From Pseudo-nitzschia pungens (taxonomy: Eukaryota; Bacillariophyta; Bacillariophyceae; Bacillariales; Bacillariaceae), in the NCBI GenBank assembly GCA_037355855.1, contig CM074759.1, forward strand, positions 4,402,001-4,466,000: a stretch of DNA of 64,000 nt. Reading direction: 5' to 3'. A model generated the notes under the pieces. That model worked only from the letters and a program-made list of their open reading frames with translations. It searched no databases and was not told where the DNA came from. This document shows, piece after piece, positions 9,428 through 20,300 of the stretch; positions within the stretch are counted from its first letter, which is position 1; every line of letters begins with the position of its first letter. The translations under genes were made by a program, and so were the position numbers.

Positions 9428-9639
9428 AAGGAGCATCTATGAACACATGAATGATTGCTGTATTGTATGCCATCATAATACGTGTCGTATCTGCACCACA
9501 ATCAAAGATCATGTTAAATGTTGCCGTCCAGATGTAGACATGTCAGAAAGATAGTACAAGTGTGACGTTGTAGTAGACAAATAATAAGAATATCATGACA
9601 CCATGAGAATGATCTGAAGATCAATCTCGTTCTTCTTTT

Positions 9640-9828
9640 TCAATAATCTCTACTTGAAGAAGTGGAATGGTCATAGAAGAAAGAAGGACCTGCACCAGCT
9701 TTACACTGCTGTGCCTCTTTAGCAGCATGCTCTTCAGCTATGCATTTCATGATGCAATCAAGCTTGGCATCAGATATTGACTTTGAATTACCAATGGTGA
9801 TATCCCCTGCCAGGTAGTACTTCTTCAT
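9640..9828 (-). CDS. Hypothetical small protein (62 residues), possibly the 3' part of a larger gene
   Basis: The frame has protein-like composition with DAKLDCIMKCIAEEHAAKEA and three Cys, and is unlike the low-complexity surroundings. On the same strand just upstream (about 9960-9830) another frame encodes a hydrophobic stretch (SCAIPTVVIGATTTVIIFC). The two could be one gene joined by an intron or broken by a frameshift. No family is recognised. Confidence 0.3.
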   Translation of the reverse strand: MKKYYLAGDITIGNSKSISDAKLDCIMKCIAEEHAAKEAQQCKAGAGPSFFYDHSTSSSRDY

Positions 9829-9870
9829 GTAGGAGAGGTGTTTGCTTGATCATGTAACAAGTGACAAAAA

Positions 9871-10095
9871 ATGATCACAGTAGTGGTTGCACCAATTACC
9901 ACAGTGGGGATTGCACAGCTGATATCCACCATTCCAAGCTCATCTGCATTGTCCATTACTGCTGGTTCCTTTCTAGCTCCACTTCAAAACAGGGAGACTC
10001 CACCAGTGTTATCCAATACAGTTGATGTTCTTGCCTTTGCTGTTGCTGGAATCACATCCATCGCATTTGATGCTGTTGGTGCTGCAGGTTGGTGA
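9871..10095 (+). CDS. Hypothetical hydrophobic 74-residue ORF
   Basis: The ATG frame is rich in Ala, Ile, Val, Ser and Thr and could hold two membrane-spanning stretches. It overlaps, on the opposite strand, the hydrophobic frame mentioned for the 9640-9828 ORF, so at most one is likely to be real. No family is recognised. Confidence 0.22.
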   Translation: MITVVVAPITTVGIAQLISTIPSSSALSITAGSFLAPLQNRETPPVLSNTVDVLAFAVAGITSIAFDAVGAAGW

Positions 10096-10630
10096 AGGGG
10101 GGGACAGGTTATTTTTGTGAGATGCCTACTACTAGTACTAGTACTAGTACTAGTAGTTACAGCATGGTTTAGTGGATTCCATCAAATCAAGCCACCAAAA
10201 TGTTTGTGCTGCTAAAACAAGAAATAGTGTGGTGTTTTGGTTGACCAAGCAATTAATGGTGCAGTATATGAGGGTCCAATTAGCAAGTAGAATGAGCTAA
10301 ATTTCTTACTATTAGTTGGACCGACAGGAGACTAGTATTACTCCTAGTAGTAGTAGTGGTAGTGGTAGTAATGGCTCCCACTAGTGGTAAATTTATTGTC
10401 TAGTTGCAGAGGTGCCCAAAATTGGCACATATGCCCTTGTTCTTTTGGAGCAATCCTAGTAACATCTAAAAAAATATGCATCCAAGAGCAACAAGTAATG
10501 GCTTGTTGTTCTTAGAAAGCTCTTACTCTCCTCTTTTAATAGGTATGTGATTCTATACACGTTAGAGGTGGTCTTGTTGTTACAAAAACTCAATCAAGTT
10601 AACACATGAACATTTGGGCATATTTTTTTC
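10096..10630. other. Non-coding region with CTAGTA microsatellites
   Basis: A CTAGTA-type microsatellite lies at 10120-10157 (ACTAGT repeated) and a GTAGTGGTAGT tract at 10350-10372. At 10429-10445 there is TGCCCAAAATTGGCA, one of several copies of this motif in the window. No gene is seen. Confidence 0.5.
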
Positions 10631-10740
10631 TAGTAAGGACTCGTTTGACTCAAAAATTCCTATCGTTATCAATGATCCTATTGGTCAAAGTAAAATACTA
10701 GAAGTACTTTTGATTTTGATAGCAGATCCCGTTTTACTCT

Positions 10741-10930
10741 TATTCAGGGGTCATGATGAGTGATACCCGAAAACATTTTTGCATTTAATTATGGTTGACA
10801 CACATTTAAATTTAGGTAAAAAATGTCAATTCTTGACCAAATTTAGACAGTTGTTGCACCTTGACTGTCATATCCGATACTCCAAAAAATTTCCCAATGG
10901 AATCTAAAAATCGAAAAACTGATCAAAATT
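10741..10930. repeat. Direct repeat copy 1 inside the Harbinger-like element
   Basis: This region resembles 13915-14130 in the same orientation. The best-conserved part is TTCCCAATGGAATCTAAAAA plus a stem-loop at 10846-10869 with GACAGT...ACTGTC arms. Confidence 0.65.
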
Positions 10931-11091
10931 TTACTCATTGAGGCATGTCAGTGATTGCACGCATCAACAGAACATGTGTTCAAACTGTCAGCAGAACCTG
11001 TGATCAAAAATTTGGAACATGGTGCTCACTTGTTTTATACCTCCTGCTGTTGCCTGCTGTTTGAGCATCTTCCTATTCTTCATACAGCAGC

Positions 11092-12123
11092 ATGCATAAT
11101 ACTACTAATCCAGCAGCACAAGCTGGGAGAACATGCGGCACTCATAATTACAGCAATGCCAAGCTGACTCATTTGTATGACATTATGGAGGATATCAGAC
11201 CAATCGGACCCAACAAGTGGCAGGAGGTGTCTGATAAACACTCTGAAAACTACCCTGGAAGAGACGTCAATTCAATCCAAAGAAAGTATGCTAATCACCA
11301 CAGGCAAACAACACCCACTGGAGATCCAAAGTGTCCATGGTGGGTCAAAAGGGCAAAGAAGATTAAGTATTTGATTGGACTGAAGGCCAAGATCGGAGAG
11401 GGGGAAGATGTCTATGATATTGAGACCAGAGTATTTAATTGTCGGTCAGAAGAAGTGGAAGAACAACAAGAAGAAATAAGAATTCAACGATCTACTCAAC
11501 AAGGAACAACCCAACCATCCCAAGAAGAACAACAACCACCAACAACCACACAACAACAATTTAGTGTCGGTCCACCTCTTGCTCAACCTTTGCAATTGAT
11601 GGTCAATGATCCACCAGAACCACCGGATGTTGTATCAGTACCAAGTCAACCAAGTCAGACAGCATCAAGAACACCACAAACACCATGAGCAACACCAACA
11701 GCAGCAAGAAAAACACCAACGCCAACAACAGAACATTCAAGCATTTTGAACGCTTCCTTGAGACAATCTGTAACCACTTGTGCCACAGCGCACACTGCTG
11801 GATCCACCACAGAAGGTGCTGCTTTGCTCACAGCTCTTAATAGTTGAATTGAATTATAGTAGATGAAGCACCTAGAAAGAGCAGAAGCAAGATCAGAAGA
11901 AGTCCACAAAGAAGCCAAAGAAGCCAGGGATGAAGCACGTTGCGATCGATTAGTATTCATGCAAGCAATTCAACAAGGATCTGCGTTGGGCGTTGCAAAG
12001 AAAAAGAAGAAGCAAAGACCTGAGCGTGAAACGTTGAAAAAGAGGGCAAGAAGAAGAACAACAACAGAAGACAACAGTGATAGTGATGATACTAGTCGCA
12101 GCATTACTAGTATCAGTGACTAG
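11092..12123 (+). pseudogene. Myb/SANT-like DNA-binding protein of the Harbinger-like element
   Basis: The first part (11092-11688, 198 codons) has an N-terminal domain (about residues 10-100) with spaced Trp/Pro residues (IRPIGPNKWQEVS, TPTGDPKCPWWVKRAKKIK). I associate this with the Myb/SANT-like DUF6818 type found in fungi, oomycetes and diatoms. A Gln/Pro/Thr-rich region follows. After a TGA at 11686-11688 the same frame continues as protein-like sequence (TTCATAHTAGSTTEGAALL), meets three more stops near 11845-11862, then encodes a charged helical C-terminus to 12123 (EARSEEVHKEAKEARDEA) with a Lys-rich nuclear-signal-like run. It is therefore read as one gene with stops, now broken. Its partner role would be to bind the transposon ends. 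Confidence 0.6.
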
Positions 12124-12399
12124 TACTTCAATCAATTTGATGGAATCGATTAGTGGAATCCACGATCAACGATCAATTTTGAGACTGATTTGCAATCGAT
12201 ATTTGCAATTGATTGACAAGTTTATTAAAAATTTAACTCCAGAGTACCTCTATGGGTGTTGTATATGAATTTTGCGGGATTACTTAAATGTTTATTTGAG
12301 TGTACAGCGGAATTTTTTTCTATTGAAAGACATGTTACCCTTGTTGTTGTTGTTGGTGGTGGATTTTTTATTTTTTGGGAAATCAAAACAGTACTAACA

Positions 12400-13463
12400 C
12401 TACAGCGTTGCTGTTGTTACTGTCGTGTTGGTCGCTGTCGGGTTGAAACAATGGTTCACCGTTTCAGAAGGAACAAGACCATAAGAGAAGAATCTGGGTG
12501 TCTCACTCAGAAAAGTGTTTGTTATCGTGTTAATCTTTACTCTGCTTGTTTGATAATTGTAAAGGTGCACCATAAGATATAATATCACTTTCCTTTTGCC
12601 ACATTCTTCTTGCTTCATATTGTCATTTAATGGTGGGAATCCACCCTGGAGTTGTCTCATCCCCCACTCAGACATTTGTCAACAGCTTGTTGCTACTTGG
12701 TTCAGTAGAATTTCTTGGCATGTGTCTGGATCCATCTGAGCACTCTTGATAAGGAAATCTTTAGAACTCACATAAAACGCTGAGTCCACCACTACTTTTG
12801 CGTTGAACTTATCATACACCATGTGCTCCATCTTTGTGTACAAGCCATAGTCAGCTTGAGTACTATCATGCCAACTCCCTGGACAATTCAGTGTACAAGC
12901 CCGAATCTTTCCATCTGGAGCAAAAACAATAACAGAATTTATATGTGTCTTCCCGGTCCATCCATTGTAGTATCTGTTCTGAATCCTCCAGTTTGAAGAC
13001 CTTGTTCACCCAATCAAGGGTACTTTGCAGCGATGGCTTTGATATAAAGTTCAGCTTCTTCTCAGTTTGGCAATTGGACAACTGCAGTTGGATTTCTTTG
13101 CAAAGCAACAAGCAGGACTCTCCTGCCAAATGTAATCCATTTGTACATAGGAGTGGCAGTTGACTCACTGATCTTGCTGCAGAGCCTCACATTCAAAACC
13201 AGAATAAGACAAGTCCAAGACAACCAGTTGCATTGAGTTCTCTTTTTCTTCCCTTGTTAATTTTGTTTTTTTGAACGACAGCTGTGGTTGTTGTGTTGTA
13301 TGTGTAGGAATCATAGAATGGGTCAAATATATCAAGCAACTCTGCAAAGACCTTATCGTCAACTCCACAACAATTCAAAAGGGATTGATCATTGCCAGAG
13401 CCACACATGTCAAGAAAAGGGGAATAAGTATACCGGCGGACAGCAATTCAAGGAGTTCTTCCA
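12400..13463 (-). pseudogene. PIF/Harbinger-like (DDE_Tnp_4) transposase, frameshifted
   Basis: Protein-like segments are spread over the three minus-strand frames. In order from 13463: EELLELLSAG; FAELLDIFDPFYDSYTYN and GCLGLVLFWF (13408-13193); MYKWITFGRRVLLVALQ; YYNGWTGKTHINSVIVFAPD with CTLNCPGSWHDS (around 12990-12880); KVVVDSAFYVSS; and a C-terminal SEWGMRQLQGGFPPLNDN to ETVN (12675-12440). These match the layout of Harbinger transposases in diatoms as I know them. At least four frameshifts or stops separate the pieces, so no active enzyme is made. It converges on the Myb/SANT-like gene. Confidence 0.72.
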
Positions 13464-13724
13464 TTGCGTCTCCTTAAGCTGGGGCTAAAAATCTAGTGTA
13501 GTAGTAGTAGTAGTACTAGGAAAGGCAAACAATGTCAATCAGCATCATTTTGTCAATTGATTCATTCAGCAGGAGCAGTTGTTGATTCGTTTAATCGATT
13601 TGGTTGTTCATAAAAAATTATAAATTCCTTTGCTATCCCCCCCTTGTTGTCAAGGATGCAAATCAAGTGAAAAATAATTCTTTTTTGGTGTTCTGAATCA
13701 AGCTGGCATGCGTTAGACATTGGG

Positions 13725-14320
13725 CTAATGATTTTTTTTTTTCCAGATGGGATTCCAAATTCCAAAATCTACAAAATAGGCACCAATTGGTGGCATCACT
13801 GGCATCGACCATTAAATTGGCATTTGTTGAGTGCGCTTAAAAATAAACATTATTATAAGTATAAGTAAAAGGGTGTGAACTGTTATTAAATGCAAAATAT
13901 GTTTTCGGATATCACTCAATATGAGTGATTCCTGAAAAGATAAATTGCATTAAAAGTTAATATAATAACGGTCGCACATGATTAAATTTAGGTTTTCGGG
14001 AGAGGATTTAGTTCTAATTAATGCAAATAATGCACATTCAAAATCAAATTTAGACAGTCGAAGCACCTCGACTGTCATAATCTGATACTCCCAAAAAATT
14101 CCCAATGGAATCTAAAAATCGTAAAACCGTAGAGGTTCGGCTAATGACTTTTTTGTTTTTGGAAAGTGGATTCCAAATTCCAAAATGCCCAAAATAGGCA
14201 CGAACCGAGACCGTTCATGCACATCCGTTGGGTGCGCCAAAAAATAAACATAGTTTAAAATGCAATTTAGGAATTTGTGTAATTTGTGTTTTCAGGAATC
14301 ACTCAATACAGAAGGGATGC
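13725..14320. repeat. Two imperfect direct copies of a 200-400 bp sequence
   Basis: Unit 1 starts near 13725 (GGGCTAATGATTTTTTT, GGATTCCAAATTCCAAAAT, AAAATAGGCAC, AAAAATAAACAT, then a TCACTCAATA signature near 13915). Unit 2 (14138-14320) repeats this order. Between them lies the second copy of the 10741-10930 sequence, with a perfect 9-bp-arm stem-loop GACAGTCGA...TCGACTGTC at 14053-14076. No coding potential is seen. Confidence 0.6.
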
Positions 14321-14684
14321 GCAAAGAAAAAAAGACTGACACAGTAACCTTACCGGTAGGGGCCCTAAAGACATGAATTTCGTAGTCAAATGAGTCAATC
14401 CTTACTACTACCTCCATTCCAAAATACTGTATCAATGACTCCCGTGTGTGCGTTCCTATAGTGTATCGTTTAGCGTAGAAATATGTAGAATTTGTACCAC
14501 AAACATGAATTGTTTTAAACTTTTAAATATTTGATCAATCGGATTAGATCCAGATTAGATCCATGCGAGCAAAAAGAGGTGCACATGAACTAAAGCACGT
14601 GTTTGCACAAAACAAAATGCGCCATCGAAAAAAAAACTCCTTTTAGCATGCGTTGGATCCCCTGTAGAACTAATCAATGCAAAT

Positions 14685-14689
14685 GGGAC
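14685..14689. repeat. Target-site duplication GGGAC, left flank of element M
   Basis: GGGAC directly precedes the left LTR and is repeated at 30338-30342 directly after the right LTR, proving that the two distant LTRs belong to one insertion. Confidence 0.85.
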
Positions 14690-14869
14690 TGCCATACCCT
14701 GGGTCTACTAGTGGTTAGAATAGTAGTGATATGCAAATTGTGAGCTCTATCAGTTAGTCTATCTGCTATCTATATCAGCAGTCTCCAAATCAGGGATCCG
14801 GAGACTCGCTAATCGTATTTTTCATTCCCAGTCCCAGATGAACTCCTGACTGTATTCCGGTGCACGGCA
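14690..14869 (-). repeat. 3' LTR of element M
   Basis: This is a 180-bp family A LTR in minus orientation, TGCCGTGCACC...GTATGGCA. Upstream of it in element direction lies a short purine run (GGAGGAGCA), a plausible polypurine tract. Confidence 0.85.
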
Positions 14870-14897
14870 TGCTCCTCCATGGTACTGTTACAATTGT

Positions 14898-14918
14898 TTC
14901 TCTAGTTCAGGGCTGTTC
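14898..14918. repeat. 21-bp LINE target-site duplication, left copy
   Basis: TTCTCTAGTTCAGGGCTGTTC precedes the 5'-truncated LINE and is repeated exactly at 22272-22292 after its 3' tail. It belongs to the pol C-terminus of element M. Confidence 0.85.
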
Positions 14919-15963
14919 ATTCTATCACCCAATACCTCCACCAAGAATGCTTCATTGTTCCTCACTGGCTGTAATTTTGTCAGTGGATCCCCTGAGGACC
15001 AATCATCCTATAGGAGTGAGCTGGCAGGCATCCTTGGAGTTCTCACCTGTTGCACTGCTCTGGTGAGTCTTTTTGATATTGATTCTGGCTCTATCACTAT
15101 TGCTCTGGATGGTGACACAGCTCTCCAACAGGCTGAGGGATCATGGCCATTGGTTATTTCCCAGAAGTCTTTTGATTATGTTTATGTCATCAGAAACATG
15201 ATTTCTGCCCTGCCAATCTCTGTGCACTTTCAGTGGGTTCAGGGCCATCAAGCTGGAATCTTTCTTGATTGGTGGGCCCTTCGCAATCATCAGGTTGACA
15301 GCATGGCAAAGGCATTTCTCTCTGTCCATAGAGCTTCTGCCCATCACTATCCCAGACTTGTGTTTGAGCCCTGGGCTTTTTCTCTCAATGGATGCAAGTG
15401 TTCAAGGTTTGATCGGAATGCTCTGCATGTTGCCATTTCTGGTCCTCCTCTTCTTAAATATTGGCAGACCCACCATGACATCCCCATTCCACACCCTGTT
15501 CTGAGTTCCATCCATTGGTGTGCCCATCTGTCTGCCTTCAAGCGTCTACCTCCTGGCATGCAAAGGTGGTTTGTCAAGTTTGCTTCTGGATGCATTGGTG
15601 TTGGCAACCAACTACTTCACTACCAGTATCAGGATCACTCCAGGTGTCCCTTGTGTGATGCAGACAACGAGAAGGTTTCTCATGTGCTCTCCTGCAAGGA
15701 TACTGGGGCTGTCACGCATAGTGTGTCTGCCTTCACGGGACCACTGCAGAAGAGGCTTGAAGTTGAACAAACTGATCCATCATTGGTGGCTGCCATTGTG
15801 GATCTCCTCACCAGAGTTCGGAAGGGCCAGAACATTTATCCATCATCCTACTCATTTGCAATAGCTTCTGCTGTCAGAGCACAGAGGACTATTGGCTGGC
15901 ACAACTGGCTTCTTGGTAGGTGGTCTCCTCGCTGGTACCAAATCCAGGCTGACTACTACTCCC

Positions 15964-16224
15964 TGTGACGGGCTAGCGTAGCTAGCACGAGTCACGATTA
16001 GATAATTAACTGAATCCCACATACGGGCTGACCGGTGTTTGAATACAAATATTCAAACTGTACGCCGGACGCTCCAGCCATGTATGTGTGCCAATATTCA
16101 AAACAGTAGTTAGGCACGCTCGTGTATATTCAAACGATCACACGAAAACCGAAACGCTCTCTTAAGAGTTAACAATTAGTCACAATTTTCATACCACTCC
16201 GAAATTCTACTCTAGACCGTAACA
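15964..16224 (+). repeat. 5' LTR of gypsy B1
   Basis: This 261-bp LTR begins TGTGACGGGCTAGCG and ends CTAGACCGTAACA. It appears identical to the 3' LTR. Confidence 0.93.
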
Positions 16225-16236
16225 CAGTAATTACTG
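16225..16236. other. Palindrome in the primer-binding region of B1
   Basis: CAGTAATTACTG, a perfect 12-bp palindrome, directly follows the 5' LTR. The same 12 bases directly follow the 5' LTR in B2 (49531-49542), B3 (61066-61077) and B4 (29111-29100). No TGG that would pair with a tRNA 3' CCA is present at the border. Confidence 0.65.
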
Positions 16237-16355
16237 TTTGTGCTTTACAGTAGAAAACAGTAGAATTCAGTACTGAACCAAAAACAATCAAGCAAACATA
16301 CCCTATCCTCAACAACAGAGGTATCCTTTATCTCCAACAAGCTCACCGACGCAAC

Positions 16356-17378
16356 ATGGCAGGAATCTACAGAGAACCACCAATCGCCTACAAGAGCTCC
16401 TTCGATAGCTCCAAGCCCAAGCTCGTAACCCTATCGATTTACGACTCCAAAGACCACTCGGACAGCGTCAAGGTCCCTTTGTTCACAGACAAAGGGGGAC
16501 TAGAAGAATTGCTCCACACCGAAGAAGCGTTCCTTAACGCTGCAGAAGATCTATCAATCTCCGATTCAACGCTCATCCGATACTTCGGTCGTTGCCTTTG
16601 TGTCGACGCTCAGACCAAGTGGCGAGCACTAACACGAGCGACTCGCGCCAACAACCAACGAGTCTATCCACTCACGAAAGATGGCTACACAGCAGCCTTC
16701 CAAGCCTTTATCAAACTCTACTGCAACGCGGAAGATGCCAGGGACATCATGCATGTGTATCTACGAAGCAGCGCATGCAAGAAGAAGATCGAATCCACCT
16801 GCAAAGAACACACCGATCGACTCATGACCTTAATCAAGTATTCGGCAAAATTACAGGGTTTCGCATCCAACCTGGACCACTTGCAAACTCTAACTATTCT
16901 GCTACACAGCTATCCCAACAGCTGGATCGAAGACTATGTTCGAATCCACCTAAAACTTACGCCCGACACCACCGCTCAGTTCATCGTGGACCACATGAGC
17001 AGTCTCGACCGACTCAGCAAGCAAAAAAACAACAAGACCAATCAGGGGCGCCGATCGAACAACAACTCCAACAACAACAACAATCGAAAGCGCTCAGGCT
17101 CCAACAACAAGTCCAGCCAGAACAAGAACAAAAAGAAGTCCAACCCATGCAGAATCCCGGGCCACAATCATGACTGGTCTGAATGTCCGAAGAACAAGTT
17201 CTCCAAGAACCACAAGGGATCTAACAACGACAATCGGTCCGCCTCTACAACACCAACCAATGAGTCCTTCCAAGCCTGCATCCAAGCAGCAATGAACTCG
17301 GCCATGGAAACTTTCCACAACGAACATGGTGGACGTACCGAAAGAAGCATAGATGGAGACCTAGTATGGCTCCCATGA
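16356..17378 (+). CDS. gag: Gypsy Gag of B1
   Basis: The 340-residue structural protein forms particles around element RNA. It begins MAGIYREPPI, a start shared with B2, B3 and B4. The central part carries the conserved CNAEDARDIMHVYLR and QFIVDHMSSLDR segments, followed by an Asn/Lys-rich basic linker (about 225-265). A zinc-knuckle-like motif CRIPGHNHDWSEC (C-x4-H-x-H-x4-C) follows, lacking the usual first CxxC pair. The gene ends with TGA at 17376-17378, and pol continues in the same frame from the next codon. The leader 16237-16355 has no ORF. Confidence 0.92.
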   Translation: MAGIYREPPIAYKSSFDSSKPKLVTLSIYDSKDHSDSVKVPLFTDKGGLEELLHTEEAFLNAAEDLSISDSTLIRYFGRCLCVDAQTKWRALTRATRANNQRVYPLTKDGYTAAFQAFIKLYCNAEDARDIMHVYLRSSACKKKIESTCKEHTDRLMTLIKYSAKLQGFASNLDHLQTLTILLHSYPNSWIEDYVRIHLKLTPDTTAQFIVDHMSSLDRLSKQKNNKTNQGRRSNNNSNNNNNRKRSGSNNKSSQNKNKKKSNPCRIPGHNHDWSECPKNKFSKNHKGSNNDNRSASTTPTNESFQACIQAAMNSAMETFHNEHGGRTERSIDGDLVWLP

Positions 17379-20300
17379 GTGCAACAGCGCTCTAAAGGGC
17401 TCAAACGCCCACCTAAACCAGCAATCACCTTGCCTCCGGCGCCACAGGCCCTGGATGCCAGTACAGCACCGCTGACTGGGATGACGCAAGGAGGAGATCT
17501 CCCGGAGAAAGAGGGGAAGGAACCTACAGGATGGAGTATTCCTGTTGAGCGCTCAGCAAAGACTGTAAACACAGCAACACCGACTGCCGCAAAAGCAGCA
17601 GCCAAAACAATCGTTCGAAACATCCTACAGGATACATCGAATACGGATACGAATCGAACTCAATCGAATCGATCCAAGGGTACAGACGCAATCAATCAGA
17701 CAGCAGCAGCAACAAATGGACCACTCTTGTCTCTAGCAAGAAATTGGTCTACCGGTACAGCAAAAAATCTCTATTGCAATTCCGGAAACTCCAAAGACTA
17801 CACCAAAAGAGGTGCGCTGGAGCAAAATTATTTAAAGCTGCTGTCGACTGCTGGAAATCCAGCAGAACAGGCATCCATGAATAAGAGCAACGTGGCTCCT
17901 ATTCTTTTAACTACAGTACAGTATATACAAGGCATACCAACGAAATCAAAACCACTACTCGCACTACTCGACAGTGGATCCTCCGGAACCCTCATCAACA
18001 AACGAGCACTACCATTTGGCACTATACCGGTTCGAAGCAAGCACCAAGTCCTAACTACAACAGCAAATGGAAGCTTCGATACTACAGAGTATGTCATCAT
18101 GAAGAACCTCAAGCTACAAGAGTTTGGTAACTATACCATCGACCAACAACAGGCAAGGCTCTTCCATTCCCCAAACTGCCGATACGATTTGATACTAGGC
18201 AGGGACTTCCTCCACCTAGCACAGATCAATCTCCTATTCAAAGAGGGAGCAGTTCAATGGATGGACCGGACCATTCCTATGAAGGATACATCTTTATACC
18301 ACGAGTCCGACTATACCATGCTCATGGAAGAACTAGAAGACGCCGAACTCTTTGCTGATGATCTCTCCTTTGCCAATCCATACAAGTCCAAGGTAATTCT
18401 CGACAGAGCCTACCAAGAAACAGATCCATCCACAGTTGCCAAACAACAGTCCCACATGTCCGCAGCAGAGCAGCAGCAGTTCCAGACAATACTAAGCAAG
18501 TATCCCAACGTCTTCAATGGAGAACTAGGAAAATACCCACACAAGAAGATCTCTCTACGACTGAAGCCCGGATCCAAACCCATACACAAGAAACCTTACC
18601 CAGTTGCATACAAGCGAGAAGACCTATTCAAAAGGGAGCTCCAGAATCTTTGTAATGATGGAGTCCTCAAACGTTGCACTGGACCGGCCGAATGGGCATT
18701 CCCAACCTTCATAGTACCAAAGAAAGACAACAGAGTTAGATGGGTATCAGACTTCAGAGAACTCAATGAACTTCTTGAGAGACGTCCTTATCCAATCCCC
18801 CGGATACAGGACATCATGAACAAGCGTGGCAAGTATACTCACTTTACCAAGATCGATTTGTCCATGCAATACTACTGCTTTGAACTGGACGATGCAAGCA
18901 AGAAGCTCTGTACCATAGTCACCCCCTATGGATGCTATGAATATCAGAGACTTCCCATGGGTGTCAAAGTCTCTCCAGACGTTGCCCAGCAACTAATGGA
19001 AGATATTCTACAAGACACGGACTGCACTGTATATATTGATGATATTGGCATCTGGACCAATGGATCCTTTGACCTCCACATGAAGACTATCGACAAGATC
19101 CTCGACCGGCTCAACCAGAATGGGCTCAAGTGCAACCCACTCAAGTGTGATTGGGCTGTACAAGAGACTGACTTCCTAGGCTATTGGATGACTCCCACAG
19201 CAGTTAAGCCATGGAGAAAAAAGATAGAAGCCATTCTACACATGGATAGGCCCCGAACTGTGACCCAAGTCAAGTCCTTCCTAGGAGCAGTAGGATATTA
19301 CAGAGATATGTGGCCTCGCAGATCTCATGTCCTAGCTCCTCTCTTCGATATCACCGGAACCTCCAAGAAAACTCCTCAAGCAGCTGCCATCAAAGGCAAG
19401 CAAAGGAAAGCCCCTTCAGCTTTCACTTGGGGTCCTGCTCAAGATAAAGCCTTTCAAGAGATGAAAGCAATGGTGGCAGCAGATGCGCTGAACACCTATC
19501 CAGACCTTAACAAGCCCTTTGAACTGTACACTGATGCCTCAGACCTACAGCTAGGCGCCGCCATAATACAAGATGGCAAGCCTATTGCATACTGGTCCAA
19601 GAAACTATCTGATGCCCAAAAGAATTATACAACTATGGAGAAAGAACTCCTCGCAATCGTACTCTGCTGCAAGGAGTACAGAAAAATGCTACTTGGTGGC
19701 GTTATCAATGTATACACCGACCATAAGAATCTTACCTTTCGGACCCTATCGGTCCAACGCGTCCTCCGGTGGAGACTATTCCTTGAAGAATTTGGTGTCA
19801 ACCTCACCTATGTGGAAGGCAAGAAGAACGTCCTTGCTGATGCCTTCTCCAGGCTCCCCAGGATGGACCCACCTACTGTGGGGAAGAAAGAAGCCCTTGG
19901 TAAGGGCACTCTTATTGATTTTTTGAAACTTAAAGTCCCAACGCAAGATGAAGAACTGTTTTTAGCAGAGTTCCCAAACCTATTCCAGCACTTATGCAAT
20001 GACGCAGATCACGAGTTACAAACCTGTCTGCTGAACAATGAGTGCCTAGTCAACCTACCAAACGCCCACGACTTGGAATGCCCCGTAAACTTCTCCAATA
20101 TCTATCTTCATCAGCTGAAAGATCCTACCATACAATTCAAAATTCAATCCAAAACCTTCTTCTATCAAGAATTAGAAGGCAACAAGATACTCTGTTACGC
20201 CAATCAATCTAATCCAGACAATTGGCGAATTTACATACCAAGCTCTCTCACGAATGATACCATCAAGTGGTATCATCTCCTGTTGGGTCATTGTGGATCC

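Larger units (their letters stand above)
10631..14409. mobile_element. Decayed PIF/Harbinger-like DNA transposon
   Basis: The element pairs a Myb/SANT-like DNA-binding ORF (plus strand, 11092-12123) with a DDE transposase pseudogene (minus strand, 13463-12400), the two-gene layout of PIF/Harbinger elements. Candidate terminal inverted repeats are AGTAAGGACTCGTTTGACTC (from 10634) and its near-complement GAGTCAAATGAGTCAATCCTTACT region (14373-14405). Both genes are broken, so it cannot move itself. Exact ends and target duplication are uncertain. Confidence 0.6.
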
